Shown: positions 1 through 8,773, counted from the first letter of the stretch. The stretch: 39,671 nucleotides of DNA from an uncultured Acidimicrobiales bacterium (GCA_937930695.1 CALHCB010000183.1:1-39671), one strand, 5' to 3'. Translations and numbers: made by a program. Notes: generated by a model not told the origin, from the letters alone.

Positions 1-586
1 CGACGCTGAAGATCTTTTCTTCTTCCTCATCGTCATCCTCGATGACATCCGGTTCGGGGAGGACAGCCACAACCGCGTCGAGCAGGTCCCCAATTCCCCT
101 ACCGTGCAACGAGCTGACAGGAAAGGCCTCGCCCAGGCCCAGGCCAACAAGTTCCCAGAGACCATCTTCATGAACGAGGTCATCGACCTTGTTCGCCACA
201 CAAAAGACCGGGCAGCCAGCCTGACGCACCTGGCGTACCACTTGATCGTCGTCTTCTGTCAACCCGACGGTGGCATCAACGACGAACAAAATGGCGTCCG
301 CTGAACGAATTGCGACTTCGGCTTGGCGAGAGACTTTTTGCTCGATCGCCGAGCCACCGGTCATCCAACCACCCGTGTCGATGAGGTTGAAGTCCGTTCC
401 CTGCCACTCGGCATCGACCTCTTTGCGATCGCGGGTGACGCCGGCTCGTTCTTCGACAATTGCCTCACGGCGACCAAGAATCCGGTTCATCAGTGTCGAC
501 TTGCCCACGTTCGGCCTGCCGGCGATCACCACGGTCGGAAGGATGACCCGGGCTGACTCCCCGGTATTCGTAACGTCCTCGGTCAT
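1..586 (-). CDS. der: Ribosome-assembly GTPase Der (EngA), 5' part only
   Basis: Der is a tandem-G-domain GTPase that acts in maturation of the large ribosomal subunit. The visible 195 residues cover the first G domain: the P-loop GRPNVGKS (about residues 23-30), a DTGG switch motif, an NKVD base-recognition motif, and then a very acidic Asp/Glu stretch that normally links the two G domains. The second G domain and KH-like domain lie beyond the left edge. The ATG at 586 overlaps the TGA of the upstream radical SAM gene as ATGA, so the two are translationally coupled. Der closing a cmk-plsC-der series is usual in actinobacteria; here a plus-strand block separates cmk-plsC from der. Identification is firm; only the 3' part is unseen. 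Confidence 0.95.
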   Translation of the reverse strand, partial: MTEDVTNTGESARVILPTVVIAGRPNVGKSTLMNRILGRREAIVEERAGVTRDRKEVDAEWQGTDFNLIDTGGWMTGGSAIEQKVSRQAEVAIRSADAILFVVDATVGLTEDDDQVVRQVRQAGCPVFCVANKVDDLVHEDGLWELVGLGLGEAFPVSSLHGRGIGDLLDAVVAVLPEPDVIEDDDEEEEKIFSV

Positions 587-1995
587 GCTTGCGCCTTTCG
601 GGGATCGAGCGCAGCACGCAGTGCAATGCCGTCGGTCGGGATGATCTCTATCGGACGAGGAAGGTCCTCGACATGGGATCCGTCGAGGAACACGCCGCTC
701 GACAGGCAAACATCGGGAAGCAGATAGCGATGCCCCTCGGGTTCGCCAGCCAGAACTCGGCTGATGTCCTCGCCGACCATGAGACCGGTCACGGCGATGT
801 TGCCGCCAAAAAATTGATTGTCCACTATCACGAGCCGAACGTCATCTCGATCGAGCGTGGCAATGAGAGGTTCCAGGATTCGGGCGCCGTACTCGCCGGT
901 GACGATGCCGATCGGCGCAGAGCGCGATGGCATGAGCGACACGCTGACTCCCCCACCTGCGTCGTTGCCGGCGTCAGAGGTGAGAGCCGGAGCAAGTCGT
1001 GGGGCGCGATAGCCCTCCGCCGGGGCCCCGTCGACCGAGGCAAAAAAGCCAGCCTGTGGGCCTGTCGCCGTATCGGTCAAACCGCTGAACTCGAGCTCGA
1101 ACGTGCGGGCCATACCAATGCCGTCTTCGTGCATTGGAAATCCCTCGTACCCCTCGGGCTCGGGAAAGGGTTCGCTCGCCAGCAAGTAGTACTCATCCGC
1201 TGCGAACACGAGTCGATGTCCCAAGATCCGAAGGAATCGTTCCTGCCACGAGGTAACGGTGGCGATGACGGCCTTTGCCTCTGCCATTGTGTGCGGGCGC
1301 ATGTCAGCTTCGTCTGAGTGGTCCGAAACACCGAGCGGGACAATGGCCAAGGAGTGCAGCTCGGGATACTCATCGAGCACCCCAGCCAAGGTCGTTTCGA
1401 GCGCGGGACCATCGTTCACGCCGGGACAAACGACGACCTGGCCGTGTACCTCCACACCGTGATCAAGCAGGGCTCGCAGCCACCGAAGGCTGGTGCCGCC
1501 TCGACGATTGCGGAGCAATGCAGACCGAAGATCAGGATCGGTCGCATGGATGCTCACGTACAGCGGCGAAAGGCCCTCACTGACGACCCGCTCGAGGTCT
1601 GCCTCGGTGAAACGCGTGAGTGTCGTGAAGTTTCCATACAAAAACGACAGCCGAAAGTCATCGTCCTTGAGATAGAGGCTCTTTCGCATCCCCGGTGGCA
1701 ACTGGTAGATGAAACAGAATGAACAATGGTTGTCACAGGTCCGGACTTGGTCAAAGAGCGACGACTGGACTTCGATCCCAAGAGGTTCGCCGACGCCTTT
1801 GTCGATCTCCACGCTCCGATCGAGTCCGCCTCGATCGATCTCCAGCGCGACCTCCGGTTCATCGACCAAGAGCTGATATTGGATGACATCCCGAGGCTGT
1901 TCTCCGTTGATGCTGGTCAGAACATCGCCAATCGCAACACCGGCTCGAGCAGCCGGCGAATCTGGAAGCAATGCAGTGACAACGGGAAGGCCCAC
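583..1995 (-). CDS. DUF512-family radical SAM protein with N-terminal PDZ domain
   Basis: A 470-residue protein of the DUF512 radical SAM family, whose substrate is not known to me. A PDZ-like domain occupies roughly residues 3-65. It is followed by a C-x3-C-x2-C cluster motif (C87, C91, C94), the pattern that binds the 4Fe-4S cluster which cleaves S-adenosylmethionine. The C-terminal half is the DUF512 region. The GTG start at 1995 is preceded after 6 bases by TAGACT, which fits a leaderless transcript. It overlaps der by four bases, and linkage of this family to der recurs in several bacterial phyla, suggesting a role tied to ribosomes or RNA modification (inference). The family call is firm; the function is unknown. 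Confidence 0.88.
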   Translation of the reverse strand: MGLPVVTALLPDSPAARAGVAIGDVLTSINGEQPRDVIQYQLLVDEPEVALEIDRGGLDRSVEIDKGVGEPLGIEVQSSLFDQVRTCDNHCSFCFIYQLPPGMRKSLYLKDDDFRLSFLYGNFTTLTRFTEADLERVVSEGLSPLYVSIHATDPDLRSALLRNRRGGTSLRWLRALLDHGVEVHGQVVVCPGVNDGPALETTLAGVLDEYPELHSLAIVPLGVSDHSDEADMRPHTMAEAKAVIATVTSWQERFLRILGHRLVFAADEYYLLASEPFPEPEGYEGFPMHEDGIGMARTFELEFSGLTDTATGPQAGFFASVDGAPAEGYRAPRLAPALTSDAGNDAGGGVSVSLMPSRSAPIGIVTGEYGARILEPLIATLDRDDVRLVIVDNQFFGGNIAVTGLMVGEDISRVLAGEPEGHRYLLPDVCLSSGVFLDGSHVEDLPRPIEIIPTDGIALRAALDPRKAQA

Positions 1996-2001
1996 CCAAA
2001 A

Positions 2002-2007
2002 AGTCTA
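2002..2007 (-). promoter_or_regulatory. -10 hexamer of the DUF512-der operon (leaderless)
   Basis: TAGACT on the minus strand lies 6 bases before the GTG at 1995, so the transcript would begin at or within a base or two of the start codon. No clear -35 element is visible. Confidence 0.5.
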
Positions 2008-2081
2008 CGGCCGGCTCATCCAAAGGCTGCCGGGCGAACGAACCCTTGATTGTGGAGAACAATTCGAGGTCTGTCCCAAGC

Positions 2082-2088
2082 GGTGAGG
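2082..2088 (+). promoter_or_regulatory. Ribosome binding site of the FAD oxidoreductase gene
   Basis: GGTGAGG lies 7 bases before the ATG at 2096. This gene uses a Shine-Dalgarno sequence, unlike most first genes of transcription units in this window. Confidence 0.6.
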
Positions 2089-2095
2089 TCGACCC

Positions 2096-3424
2096 ATGCG
2101 CATAGCGGTCGTCGGGTCCGGAATCGCCGGTTTGAGCTGCGCCCACATCTTGGGCCCCCATCACGACGTCGTCCTTTTCGAGGCTCTCGATCGCCTTGGA
2201 GGACATGCGAATACCGTGGATGTGCTTGATGATGCAGCGGGCACGCTCGGGATCGACACGGGCTTCATCGTGCACAACGATCGCAACTACCCCTTGTTGA
2301 GTCGACTTTTTGCCGAGCTCGAGGTCGCCTCAATCGACACGGAGATGAGCTTTGGTGTCAGCGACAACGACCCAGACTCCCCCACCTTCGGCCTGAGTTA
2401 CCGAGCCACGAACCTCAGCACCTTGTTCGCTGATCGTTCGACGCTGCGACATCGAACGATGTGGCGATTGCTGGCGGATGTGGCTCGGTTCTACCGACAT
2501 GCGAACCGTTTCTTGACCACCGGCGCTCTCCCTCGAGAAGCACCGCCAGAACATCCGGATGCGAACGATCACGTCAGTACCCGCAGCTTTCTAGATCGAG
2601 GCGGGTACGGACGCGAGTTCATCGATCTCCATCTGATTCCCATGGGGGCATCTGTCTGGTCGGCTGACCCGACGTCATTCGATGAGTTTCCTGCTAAAAG
2701 CTTGCTGCGCTTTCTTGCCAACCACGGCCTTCTCGGCGTCGGCCGACGGCCGCAGTGGCGGACCGTCATCGGCGGCTCACGACAGTATGTCGACGCGGTC
2801 GCAGACGCATTTGACGGCGACATTCGCCTCGCGTCTCCCGTCACCAGCGTTTCTCGTCTGGATCACGGTTGTGTTGTGCGCTCCCAGCAACCAAACGGAA
2901 CGGGTGAGATGAGCGAACGATTCGATCGTGTCGTCCTGGCCTGCCATACCGATCAGTCACTCGACCTTCTCGTCGACGCATCAGTCCGCGAAAAGGAGCT
3001 TTTGGGCGCCATCCGATATCAGCCAAATCGGGCAACCCTCCATACCGACACCTCGGTCCTTCCAGCCAACGGGCGAGCGCGAGCCGCCTGGAACTACGAC
3101 CGTCGTGGCCACCACGCAGATCATGCGGGGCACCTCGCTTCGCTCACCTATGACCTGACGACGCTCCAGCAGCTCAACGGCGCCGAGCGATATCTCGTCA
3201 CGCTGAACAGCGATGAGATCATCGATCCTCAACGAATCATCCGCAGCTTCGACTACGCCCACCCAATTTTCGATGGACCTGCGATCGAGGCACAGCGGCG
3301 ACTACCAGACATCGACGGCGTGAACGGCGTCAACTTCTGTGGAGCGTGGCGAAGCTACGGCTTTCACGAAGACGGGATCGCGTCGGCAGTGGCGACCTGT
3401 GAACAGATCGGAATTCGCTGGTGA
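2096..3424 (+). CDS. FAD-dependent oxidoreductase (COG2907 / amine-oxidase type)
   Basis: A 442-residue flavoprotein that starts directly with a Rossmann dinucleotide motif (GSGIAGLSCAHIL, about residues 7-19). A conserved Gly-Gly-His-Ala and TGFIVHN segment follows, typical of the COG2907 group of NAD(P)/FAD-binding proteins related to amine oxidases and desaturases. It is the first gene of a tightly packed operon: its TGA overlaps the GTG of the DUF1365 gene, which in turn overlaps the methyltransferase gene. The same trio occurs as M. tuberculosis Rv0449c-Rv0448c-ufaA1 and in proteobacterial stress regulons, where it is linked to methyl-branched, cyclopropane or furan fatty acids. The likely role is oxidation or reduction of a lipid-bound acyl chain; the substrate is inferred from context only. 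Confidence 0.85.
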   Translation: MRIAVVGSGIAGLSCAHILGPHHDVVLFEALDRLGGHANTVDVLDDAAGTLGIDTGFIVHNDRNYPLLSRLFAELEVASIDTEMSFGVSDNDPDSPTFGLSYRATNLSTLFADRSTLRHRTMWRLLADVARFYRHANRFLTTGALPREAPPEHPDANDHVSTRSFLDRGGYGREFIDLHLIPMGASVWSADPTSFDEFPAKSLLRFLANHGLLGVGRRPQWRTVIGGSRQYVDAVADAFDGDIRLASPVTSVSRLDHGCVVRSQQPNGTGEMSERFDRVVLACHTDQSLDLLVDASVREKELLGAIRYQPNRATLHTDTSVLPANGRARAAWNYDRRGHHADHAGHLASLTYDLTTLQQLNGAERYLVTLNSDEIIDPQRIIRSFDYAHPIFDGPAIEAQRRLPDIDGVNGVNFCGAWRSYGFHEDGIASAVATCEQIGIRW

Positions 3425-4218
3425 GACCTGGGCCACCCGCTATCTGCAGCGGACGCGTTGTGCACCAACGATTCACCCCGAAGGCGCACCAATTCGCCTA
3501 CGGAGTTAGCCATGTTTGGGTTGATCCAGATCGCCCGGAAGACCTGACCGACCACCACCCGCTGTGGTCCTCGACCCGACCTGCCCCTGCTCGTTTTCGC
3601 TACGACGACTACGGATCAGAAGGCAGCCACCTCGGCGACAGCGTTCGAGCTGAGCTCGCCGCAGTGCTCGGGTACCACCCGACCGGTGAGATCCGCATGC
3701 TCACTCAACTGCGCCGTTGGGGATGGCTGTTCAACCCGATCACTCTGTATTTCGTGTGGGATCGCGACAATACGAATCCGATCGGTGGCGTTCTCGAAGT
3801 CACCAACACGCCGTGGAAGGAGCGCCATCGGTACCCGATTGCACTCGAAACGGACGGGAACGGTTGGACAGCTTGTTTCCCAAAGGCGCTCCACGTTTCA
3901 CCGTTCCTGGACGAGGCGTTCGAGTACCGGCTCACGCTTGACGACGACGAGACGCAGGTCGGACTCTCGATTGACGTTCATCGTCCCGATTCCGACGAGC
4001 CGACGGTTTCGACTCGTTTGGAACTGACGCGTGTCGCAGGATCTCGCCGTTCGCTCGGCCGTGCCCTCCGTTCTGGCCTTCCCACCCATCTGGTAAGTCT
4101 CGGCATTCATGTCCAAGCCCTCAGACTCGCAGCGAAGCGAGTTCCCTTCGTGGCACATCCGAAGAAATCAGTGACGCGATCTACATCCCCCAGCGACCAG
4201 GAGCGAGACCCATCATGA
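3421..4218 (+). CDS. DUF1365 protein of the modified-fatty-acid operon
   Basis: A 265-residue DUF1365 protein. It carries the family hallmarks near the N-terminus (Gly-x-Val-x-His-x-Arg-Phe, then HQFAYGV) and the TQLRRWGWLFNPITLYFVWD block around residues 94-115. No catalytic mechanism is established for the family. The GTG start overlaps the preceding stop (GTGA), and its own stop overlaps the next start (ATGA), so it is made together with the FAD enzyme and the methyltransferase and very probably acts on the same lipid substrate. M. tuberculosis Rv0448c is the positional equivalent. Confidence 0.85.
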   Translation: MRPGPPAICSGRVVHQRFTPKAHQFAYGVSHVWVDPDRPEDLTDHHPLWSSTRPAPARFRYDDYGSEGSHLGDSVRAELAAVLGYHPTGEIRMLTQLRRWGWLFNPITLYFVWDRDNTNPIGGVLEVTNTPWKERHRYPIALETDGNGWTACFPKALHVSPFLDEAFEYRLTLDDDETQVGLSIDVHRPDSDEPTVSTRLELTRVAGSRRSLGRALRSGLPTHLVSLGIHVQALRLAAKRVPFVAHPKKSVTRSTSPSDQERDPS

Positions 4219-5573
4219 CCGCAACCGAACGTCCCCTTGTCCGGCCAGAGGCGCTCCTTCGCCGAGGACGCAGCTCACGAACCAGCACCGCGGCGCTGAC
4301 AGACGTCTCTGTTCGGGCGTGTCGACGTCTCACCATTGAGCTGCTCGACCGCCTTCACCGCGACCATCTCACGGTGGTCGACCACACCGCGTTCGACGTG
4401 GGTGCCTCGCCGGCCAACGAACCCTGGATCGGATTGTTCGGCAACCACGACTCCAACGTGACAAGCGCGGAACTGAGCGGCACCATCGTGGTGCACGACA
4501 AGAGGGCCTGGGCCGCCCTCATCACTGAAGGCTCGGTCGGGCTCGGTCGGGGCTACTTCGAAGGGTGGTGGGACACCGACGAACCCACCGCTGTGGTGCA
4601 GATTCTCATCCGCAACATCGAACCGATCGACGAATGGCGAAACAAGCTTCAGAACAAAACCGGATGGGCGACCGATCGCATCCGTTCCCTCCTCCCAAAG
4701 CCAGGGCGTTCTCGGAACCAAGAGGACATTTCGTCCCATTACGACCTCGGGAACGAGTTCTTTCAGATCTTTCTCGACGAGACGCTCACCTACTCGTCCG
4801 CCGTCTTCCCATCCGCCGAGGCTGCACTCGTCGAGGGCAGCCAGCACAAATATGACCGTCTGCTGGCAAAGCTCGGCGTTGATGCCTCGCATCAACTGCT
4901 GGAAATCGGCACGGGGTGGGGAGGGTTCGCCCTTCGCGCCGTCGACACGACCGGATGCTCGGTAACCACGACGACGATCTCGACCGAACAGTTGAGCGAG
5001 GCTCGGACGAGGGTCTCGAAAGCGAACCGGGATCCGCAGGTCACCTTGCTCGATCAGGACTGGCGAGATCTAAAGGGCCAATTTGATCGGATCGTGTCAA
5101 TCGAGATGATCGAGGCCGTCGACTGGCGCGACTATGACCGCTATTTCTCCACGATCGAGCGTTGTCTCGAGCCCGATGGCCTCGTTGCGATCCAAGCCAT
5201 TTGTGTGCCAGACCGCCGCTACGAGCGAACCAAGAACACCGAGGATTTCATCCGACGTTTCATTTTTCCCGGCGGCTTCCTGCCATCGATCGGCGCCATC
5301 AGCCGGTCGGTGAGCTCGTCGACCCAGATGCAGATCGTCGACGTAGAGGATCTCTCGGCGCACTATGCGGAGACGCTTCGCCGCTGGCGGATGAAATTCG
5401 ACGACCGCATCGACGAGGTCGAGGCGCTCGGCCTCGATGAGCGGTTCTGCCGACTGTGGCGCTTCTATCTGGCATATTGCGAGGCGGGATTCCTCGAGCG
5501 CCATTGCACCGTCAACCAAATCGTCATCGCCGGGCGCCACTGGCGCCCGGATGGCCTGTCCCTCCGTCCCTAG
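4215..5573 (+). CDS. Cyclopropane-fatty-acid-synthase-family SAM methyltransferase
   Basis: A 452-residue member of the Cfa / mycolic acid cyclopropane synthase family. These enzymes transfer a methyl group from S-adenosylmethionine to the double bond of an unsaturated acyl chain in membrane phospholipids, giving cyclopropane or methyl-branched products. Visible hallmarks are HYDLGN (175-180), a TYSSAVF segment just after it, and the glycine-rich SAM loop EIGTGWG (230-236). About 170 residues precede the catalytic domain, as in E. coli Cfa, which has an N-terminal lipid-interacting domain. Translation is coupled to DUF1365 (ATGA overlap). Whether the product is cyclopropane, 10-methyl (as reported for mycobacterial UfaA1) or a furan precursor cannot be read from sequence. 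Confidence 0.87.
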   Translation: MTATERPLVRPEALLRRGRSSRTSTAALTDVSVRACRRLTIELLDRLHRDHLTVVDHTAFDVGASPANEPWIGLFGNHDSNVTSAELSGTIVVHDKRAWAALITEGSVGLGRGYFEGWWDTDEPTAVVQILIRNIEPIDEWRNKLQNKTGWATDRIRSLLPKPGRSRNQEDISSHYDLGNEFFQIFLDETLTYSSAVFPSAEAALVEGSQHKYDRLLAKLGVDASHQLLEIGTGWGGFALRAVDTTGCSVTTTTISTEQLSEARTRVSKANRDPQVTLLDQDWRDLKGQFDRIVSIEMIEAVDWRDYDRYFSTIERCLEPDGLVAIQAICVPDRRYERTKNTEDFIRRFIFPGGFLPSIGAISRSVSSSTQMQIVDVEDLSAHYAETLRRWRMKFDDRIDEVEALGLDERFCRLWRFYLAYCEAGFLERHCTVNQIVIAGRHWRPDGLSLRP

Positions 5574-5582
5574 CCCGAGGAG

Positions 5583-5588
5583 TATCCT
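5583..5588 (+). promoter_or_regulatory. -10 hexamer of ispH (leaderless)
   Basis: TATCCT lies 6 bases before the ATG at 5595, in the 21-base gap after the methyltransferase gene. This gives ispH its own promoter. Confidence 0.5.
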
Positions 5589-5594
5589 CAGCTC

Positions 5595-6623
5595 ATGTCG
5601 GTTGACAAGGTCTTGTTGTGTGCCCCGCGCGGCTTTTGCGCCGGAGTCGAGATGGCGATCAAAGCGCTTTCATGGATGGTGCAGTCCTTCGAACCACCCG
5701 TTTACTGCTACCACGAGATCGTTCACAACAAGCTCGTTGTCGATCGGTTCATCGACAAGGGAGTCATCTTCGTCGATGAGATCGATGAGGTGCCCGAGGG
5801 CAGGCCGATCATGTTGTCCGCCCATGGCTCGGCTCCCGAGGTGGTAGCGGCAGCCCGCTCCCGAGGCAGCTACGTCGTCGATGCTGTGTGTCCGTTGGTG
5901 ACCAAAGTGCACCATGAGGTGAAAGTCAGGGCGAAAAAGGGCTTCAGGATCATCTACGTCGGACACGAGGGTCATGAGGAAGCGGTAGGCACCATGGCCG
6001 TCGCACCGTCCTCCATCAGCCGTGTTGAATCCATCGAGGAGGTTGCGGCCCTCCCTGATTTCGATGAGCCGACTGCCCTGCTCGCCCAGACAACGTTGTC
6101 ACATCGAGATTGGTCACAGGTTGCCGAGGCAGCGCGCGATCGGTTCCCTGACATGTGGCAGCCCGGTCGCTCCGACCTCTGTTTCGCTACGACGAACCGA
6201 CAGTCCGCCCTGATGGCCATTGCCGACAAGTGTGATGCGGTCGTCGTCATCGGATCGGCGAACAGTTCGAACACCTCGGCACTGGCAAAGCTTGCTACCG
6301 AAGCCGGCTGCAAGAACGTCTTTCGAGTGAACGGACCCGATGAGCTTCCACAGACTCTCTCTGGGACCGTTGGCGTGACGGCCGGCGCCTCCGCTCCCGA
6401 GGATGTCGTCGAAGCCGTCATCGCAATGCTTGCGCCCAAGAATGGCGTTGAAGAGGTGCGGATCACCGACGAGGACGAGTACTTCCCTCCCCCGCGCAAC
6501 CTCCGCGAACTTCTGAGCGGACTCGACACAATCGGGACGCTTGGGGTCGGCGGCTCGATTCCGGATCGTCCTGATCTGAATGATCGACAGATCGATGCAT
6601 CCGATGTCCTAGGAGCCCTTTAA
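5595..6623 (+). CDS. ispH: 4-hydroxy-3-methylbut-2-enyl diphosphate reductase
   Basis: IspH (LytB) catalyses the last step of the MEP isoprenoid pathway, reducing HMBPP to IPP and DMAPP with a 4Fe-4S cluster in the cytoplasm. The 342-residue protein has the three cluster cysteines in their standard contexts: C15 in APRGFCAGV, C99 in VDAVCPLVTK and C196 in SDLCFATTNRQ. AHGSAPEV and the conserved GHEGHEEA are also present. The length is normal for the family. The start is fixed by a TATCCT hexamer 6 bases upstream. The downstream PAS/GGDEF gene appears to have its own promoter. Confidence 0.97.
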   Translation: MSVDKVLLCAPRGFCAGVEMAIKALSWMVQSFEPPVYCYHEIVHNKLVVDRFIDKGVIFVDEIDEVPEGRPIMLSAHGSAPEVVAAARSRGSYVVDAVCPLVTKVHHEVKVRAKKGFRIIYVGHEGHEEAVGTMAVAPSSISRVESIEEVAALPDFDEPTALLAQTTLSHRDWSQVAEAARDRFPDMWQPGRSDLCFATTNRQSALMAIADKCDAVVVIGSANSSNTSALAKLATEAGCKNVFRVNGPDELPQTLSGTVGVTAGASAPEDVVEAVIAMLAPKNGVEEVRITDEDEYFPPPRNLRELLSGLDTIGTLGVGGSIPDRPDLNDRQIDASDVLGAL

Positions 6624-6688
6624 CGTTCGACCACGCTCGCCATTAGCCCACGAAGCGGACGCACAGGTGGATGGGCGAACTGCATGCG

Positions 6689-6694
6689 TACAAT
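6689..6694 (+). promoter_or_regulatory. -10 hexamer of the PAS/GGDEF-like gene
   Basis: TACAAT, a near-consensus -10 box, lies 7 bases before the GTG at 6702. It sits inside the extra codons that would be read if translation began at the ATG at 6684, and so argues for the GTG start. Confidence 0.5.
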
Positions 6695-6701
6695 GCCGTC
6701 C

Positions 6702-8048
6702 GTGGTGGCAGCCAGCGAACAACCGAGCGACAATCGCGCTCCGTCTCTGTCATCGCCTGAGCCGTCGCCGCACATGGGCAGCAACGGAATGTTCGACCAA
6801 ATGGTTGCCGCAATGCCGGGTGAGGCCGTCGTCCGCATCGACCGCAATGGCGTCATCACCGATCTATCCAGCTCGTTTGAAGAGCTCGGTCTTGCGGCAC
6901 CACAACTACTTCATCGCCATGTGGACGTCTTCGTCCACCCCGACGACCGACACCTCTTGTGGGCCAACGCCGAGGAGCGTCGGACCAACGGTGGCATCTC
7001 TCATTGGGCTCCCCTGCGACTCATCACGCCGTCTGGGTGGCGGCGAGTCGAATACATCGGGGCAACGAGCGAAGCCGCATCGTGTGTCGCCCACATTCGG
7101 CCCATGACCTTTGGAGCCAACGCAACGGAGCAAACCGCGCTCGACGAGTTCGTGCTCCACCTCACTCCCGAAGATGGAACGCCTGCGGAGACCCAACTCT
7201 CGGCTGCGCTTCGGACGCTTTGCGACCTGACCGGCTGGCACGAAACGGCACTGCGTCTGGAAAGCACGTCCAGCGACGACCTTGCCGTGGCCGCCATTGA
7301 CCTCGACCGCGAAGCGGCAAAGCCGTGGGCGAACGCGGATCCTCGGTTTGTCGAAGTTGCTGTGGCTGGTGGCGCGACGACAAAGCCCACGGGCGCTCAG
7401 GCCGCTCCTGGGGCGTGGAAGTCTCAGTTCTCGATCCCGATTGGTTCTGTCGACTCCGGTGTCCGGCTCGACCTCTCGCACGGCGATCACGGAGTAGTGC
7501 TGACGAGCAGGCAGAGACTCCTCATCCAGAGCGCCGCCGAAGCGCTGGCCCAATCGTCGACCCGCTGGCACAACGACCCTGCTCCTTCGCCGGTGCTTCC
7601 CCAAATCGACCCAGTGACCCGACTGGCCTCCCGACTCGCTCTGGTAGGCGATCTCAGCCGTCGGCTCCGCTACGGACAGCCATCTTCGGTCGCCGTCTTT
7701 CGCATCGCTCTCAGCGGGCTGGATGATCTCCGAGAAGCACGAGACGACGCGGCCGCGGCCCACATCGTCGTCGCAGTATCTCACGCCATCAGATTCGTCC
7801 TCGACGACGCCATGATTGCCCGCACCGCCGACGATGAGCTCACCGTTGTCACCAGCGAACTCGAAGAGGGCGAAACACCTGCTGACGTTGCGGCCGCGCT
7901 TCTCGTCGAAATGGAAGAGAGCTTCTCGTGGCGATTCGGGGTCGTTCCCGTGATTGTTGCTCAGGCCGCAGCCTCCGGCGCCTCAGCTGCTGAGTTGTTG
8001 GCGCACACCCAGCTCGATCTGGCAGCGAAACGAAGCCAACACGACTGA
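6702..8048 (+). CDS. PAS-domain protein with a degenerate GGDEF domain
   Basis: A 448-residue putative signalling protein with no membrane segment. A PAS-like domain lies near residues 25-115 (an AVVRIDRNGVI strand and the FVHPDDR motif). A GAF-like middle region of about 150 residues follows, and the last 140 or so residues resemble a diguanylate cyclase: DPVTRLASR in place of D-x-LTGLPNR, and ARTADDEL where the GG(D/E)EF signature should be. The catalytic glycines are missing, so cyclase activity is unlikely; a GTP- or ligand-binding regulatory role is plausible. The start is uncertain: an in-frame ATG at 6684 exists, but a TACAAT hexamer at the right distance favours GTG 6702. It runs convergently toward plsC. 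Confidence 0.72.
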   Translation: MVAASEQPSDNRAPSLSSPEPSPHMGSNGMFDQMVAAMPGEAVVRIDRNGVITDLSSSFEELGLAAPQLLHRHVDVFVHPDDRHLLWANAEERRTNGGISHWAPLRLITPSGWRRVEYIGATSEAASCVAHIRPMTFGANATEQTALDEFVLHLTPEDGTPAETQLSAALRTLCDLTGWHETALRLESTSSDDLAVAAIDLDREAAKPWANADPRFVEVAVAGGATTKPTGAQAAPGAWKSQFSIPIGSVDSGVRLDLSHGDHGVVLTSRQRLLIQSAAEALAQSSTRWHNDPAPSPVLPQIDPVTRLASRLALVGDLSRRLRYGQPSSVAVFRIALSGLDDLREARDDAAAAHIVVAVSHAIRFVLDDAMIARTADDELTVVTSELEEGETPADVAAALLVEMEESFSWRFGVVPVIVAQAAASGASAAELLAHTQLDLAAKRSQHD

Positions 8049-8075
8049 GCGCGGACTCGTCCGACGTCGAGAACT

Positions 8076-8768
8076 TCAGTTCCCGACAGCCACCTCGGCT
8101 CGATCAAACAACGTCTGCAATGCAGCGTGGAGCTCGTTGGTCAGTCGACGAACTTCGGACCGCTTCGCTCGACCTCCGTCGGGTCGAGATGGTGGCATGA
8201 TCGGCTCGCCGATGACGAGCGCGACGCGTGTCGGACGAATGAGCCACGCCCCTTTGGGCCAGGCCCGTTCGGCTCCCCCGATCCCGACAGGCACAATCGG
8301 CACCCCGGAGCGACAAGCGAGAAAGGCAGCGCCCTCTTTCAGCGGTTGGACGACCGGACCGCTGTACCGAGTGCTTTCGGGAAAGATCACGAGGGGTTGA
8401 CCGCTCGCCAACACCGCCTCGGCCAACCGAAGTGCGCTTCGATCTGTGGCATCACGCTCCACGGGAAACCCGCCTACTGAACGCAAGCACCAGCCCAATA
8501 CTGGCACCGCAAAGTAGCTCTCAGCTCCCATATAGCGCAGCATGCGCTTGGTTGTGCCCGCGATGACGCCCGTGTCAAGAATCGACCGATGGCCGCCGGG
8601 AGCGAGAATGAACGCACCGGTCGGCGGGACATTCTCCTGACCCTCCACTGACATCCGCAGCCAGGTTCGATAGAAGGCGATGAAAATGGATCGAACGGCA
8701 CGGTAGAAGCGCCGAGACGTCGCACTCACTTCAACATCGGTCTCGACAAGATCGGCGGGCAGCGGCAT
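8076..8768 (-). CDS. plsC: 1-acyl-sn-glycerol-3-phosphate acyltransferase (PlsC family)
   Basis: A 230-residue LPLAT-family acyltransferase that would acylate lysophosphatidic acid at the membrane in phospholipid synthesis. The H-x4-D catalytic motif is at H60-D65 (GGHRSILD). The substrate-binding FPEST motif and the KEGAAFLA and PIVPVGIGG blocks follow in the usual order. It starts 5 bases after the end of cmk and is the last gene of the aroH-tyrA-cmk-plsC operon. A cmk-plsC pairing is common in actinobacteria. The acyl donor cannot be told from sequence. Confidence 0.9.
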   Translation of the reverse strand: MPLPADLVETDVEVSATSRRFYRAVRSIFIAFYRTWLRMSVEGQENVPPTGAFILAPGGHRSILDTGVIAGTTKRMLRYMGAESYFAVPVLGWCLRSVGGFPVERDATDRSALRLAEAVLASGQPLVIFPESTRYSGPVVQPLKEGAAFLACRSGVPIVPVGIGGAERAWPKGAWLIRPTRVALVIGEPIMPPSRPDGGRAKRSEVRRLTNELHAALQTLFDRAEVAVGN

Positions 8769-8773
8769 GACAG

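Noticed and set aside
2041-2075. Possible -35 TTGATT upstream of the FAD oxidoreductase gene
   Set aside because: The hexamer at 17-bp spacing (GTCTGT) is too far from a -10 consensus to support a promoter call.
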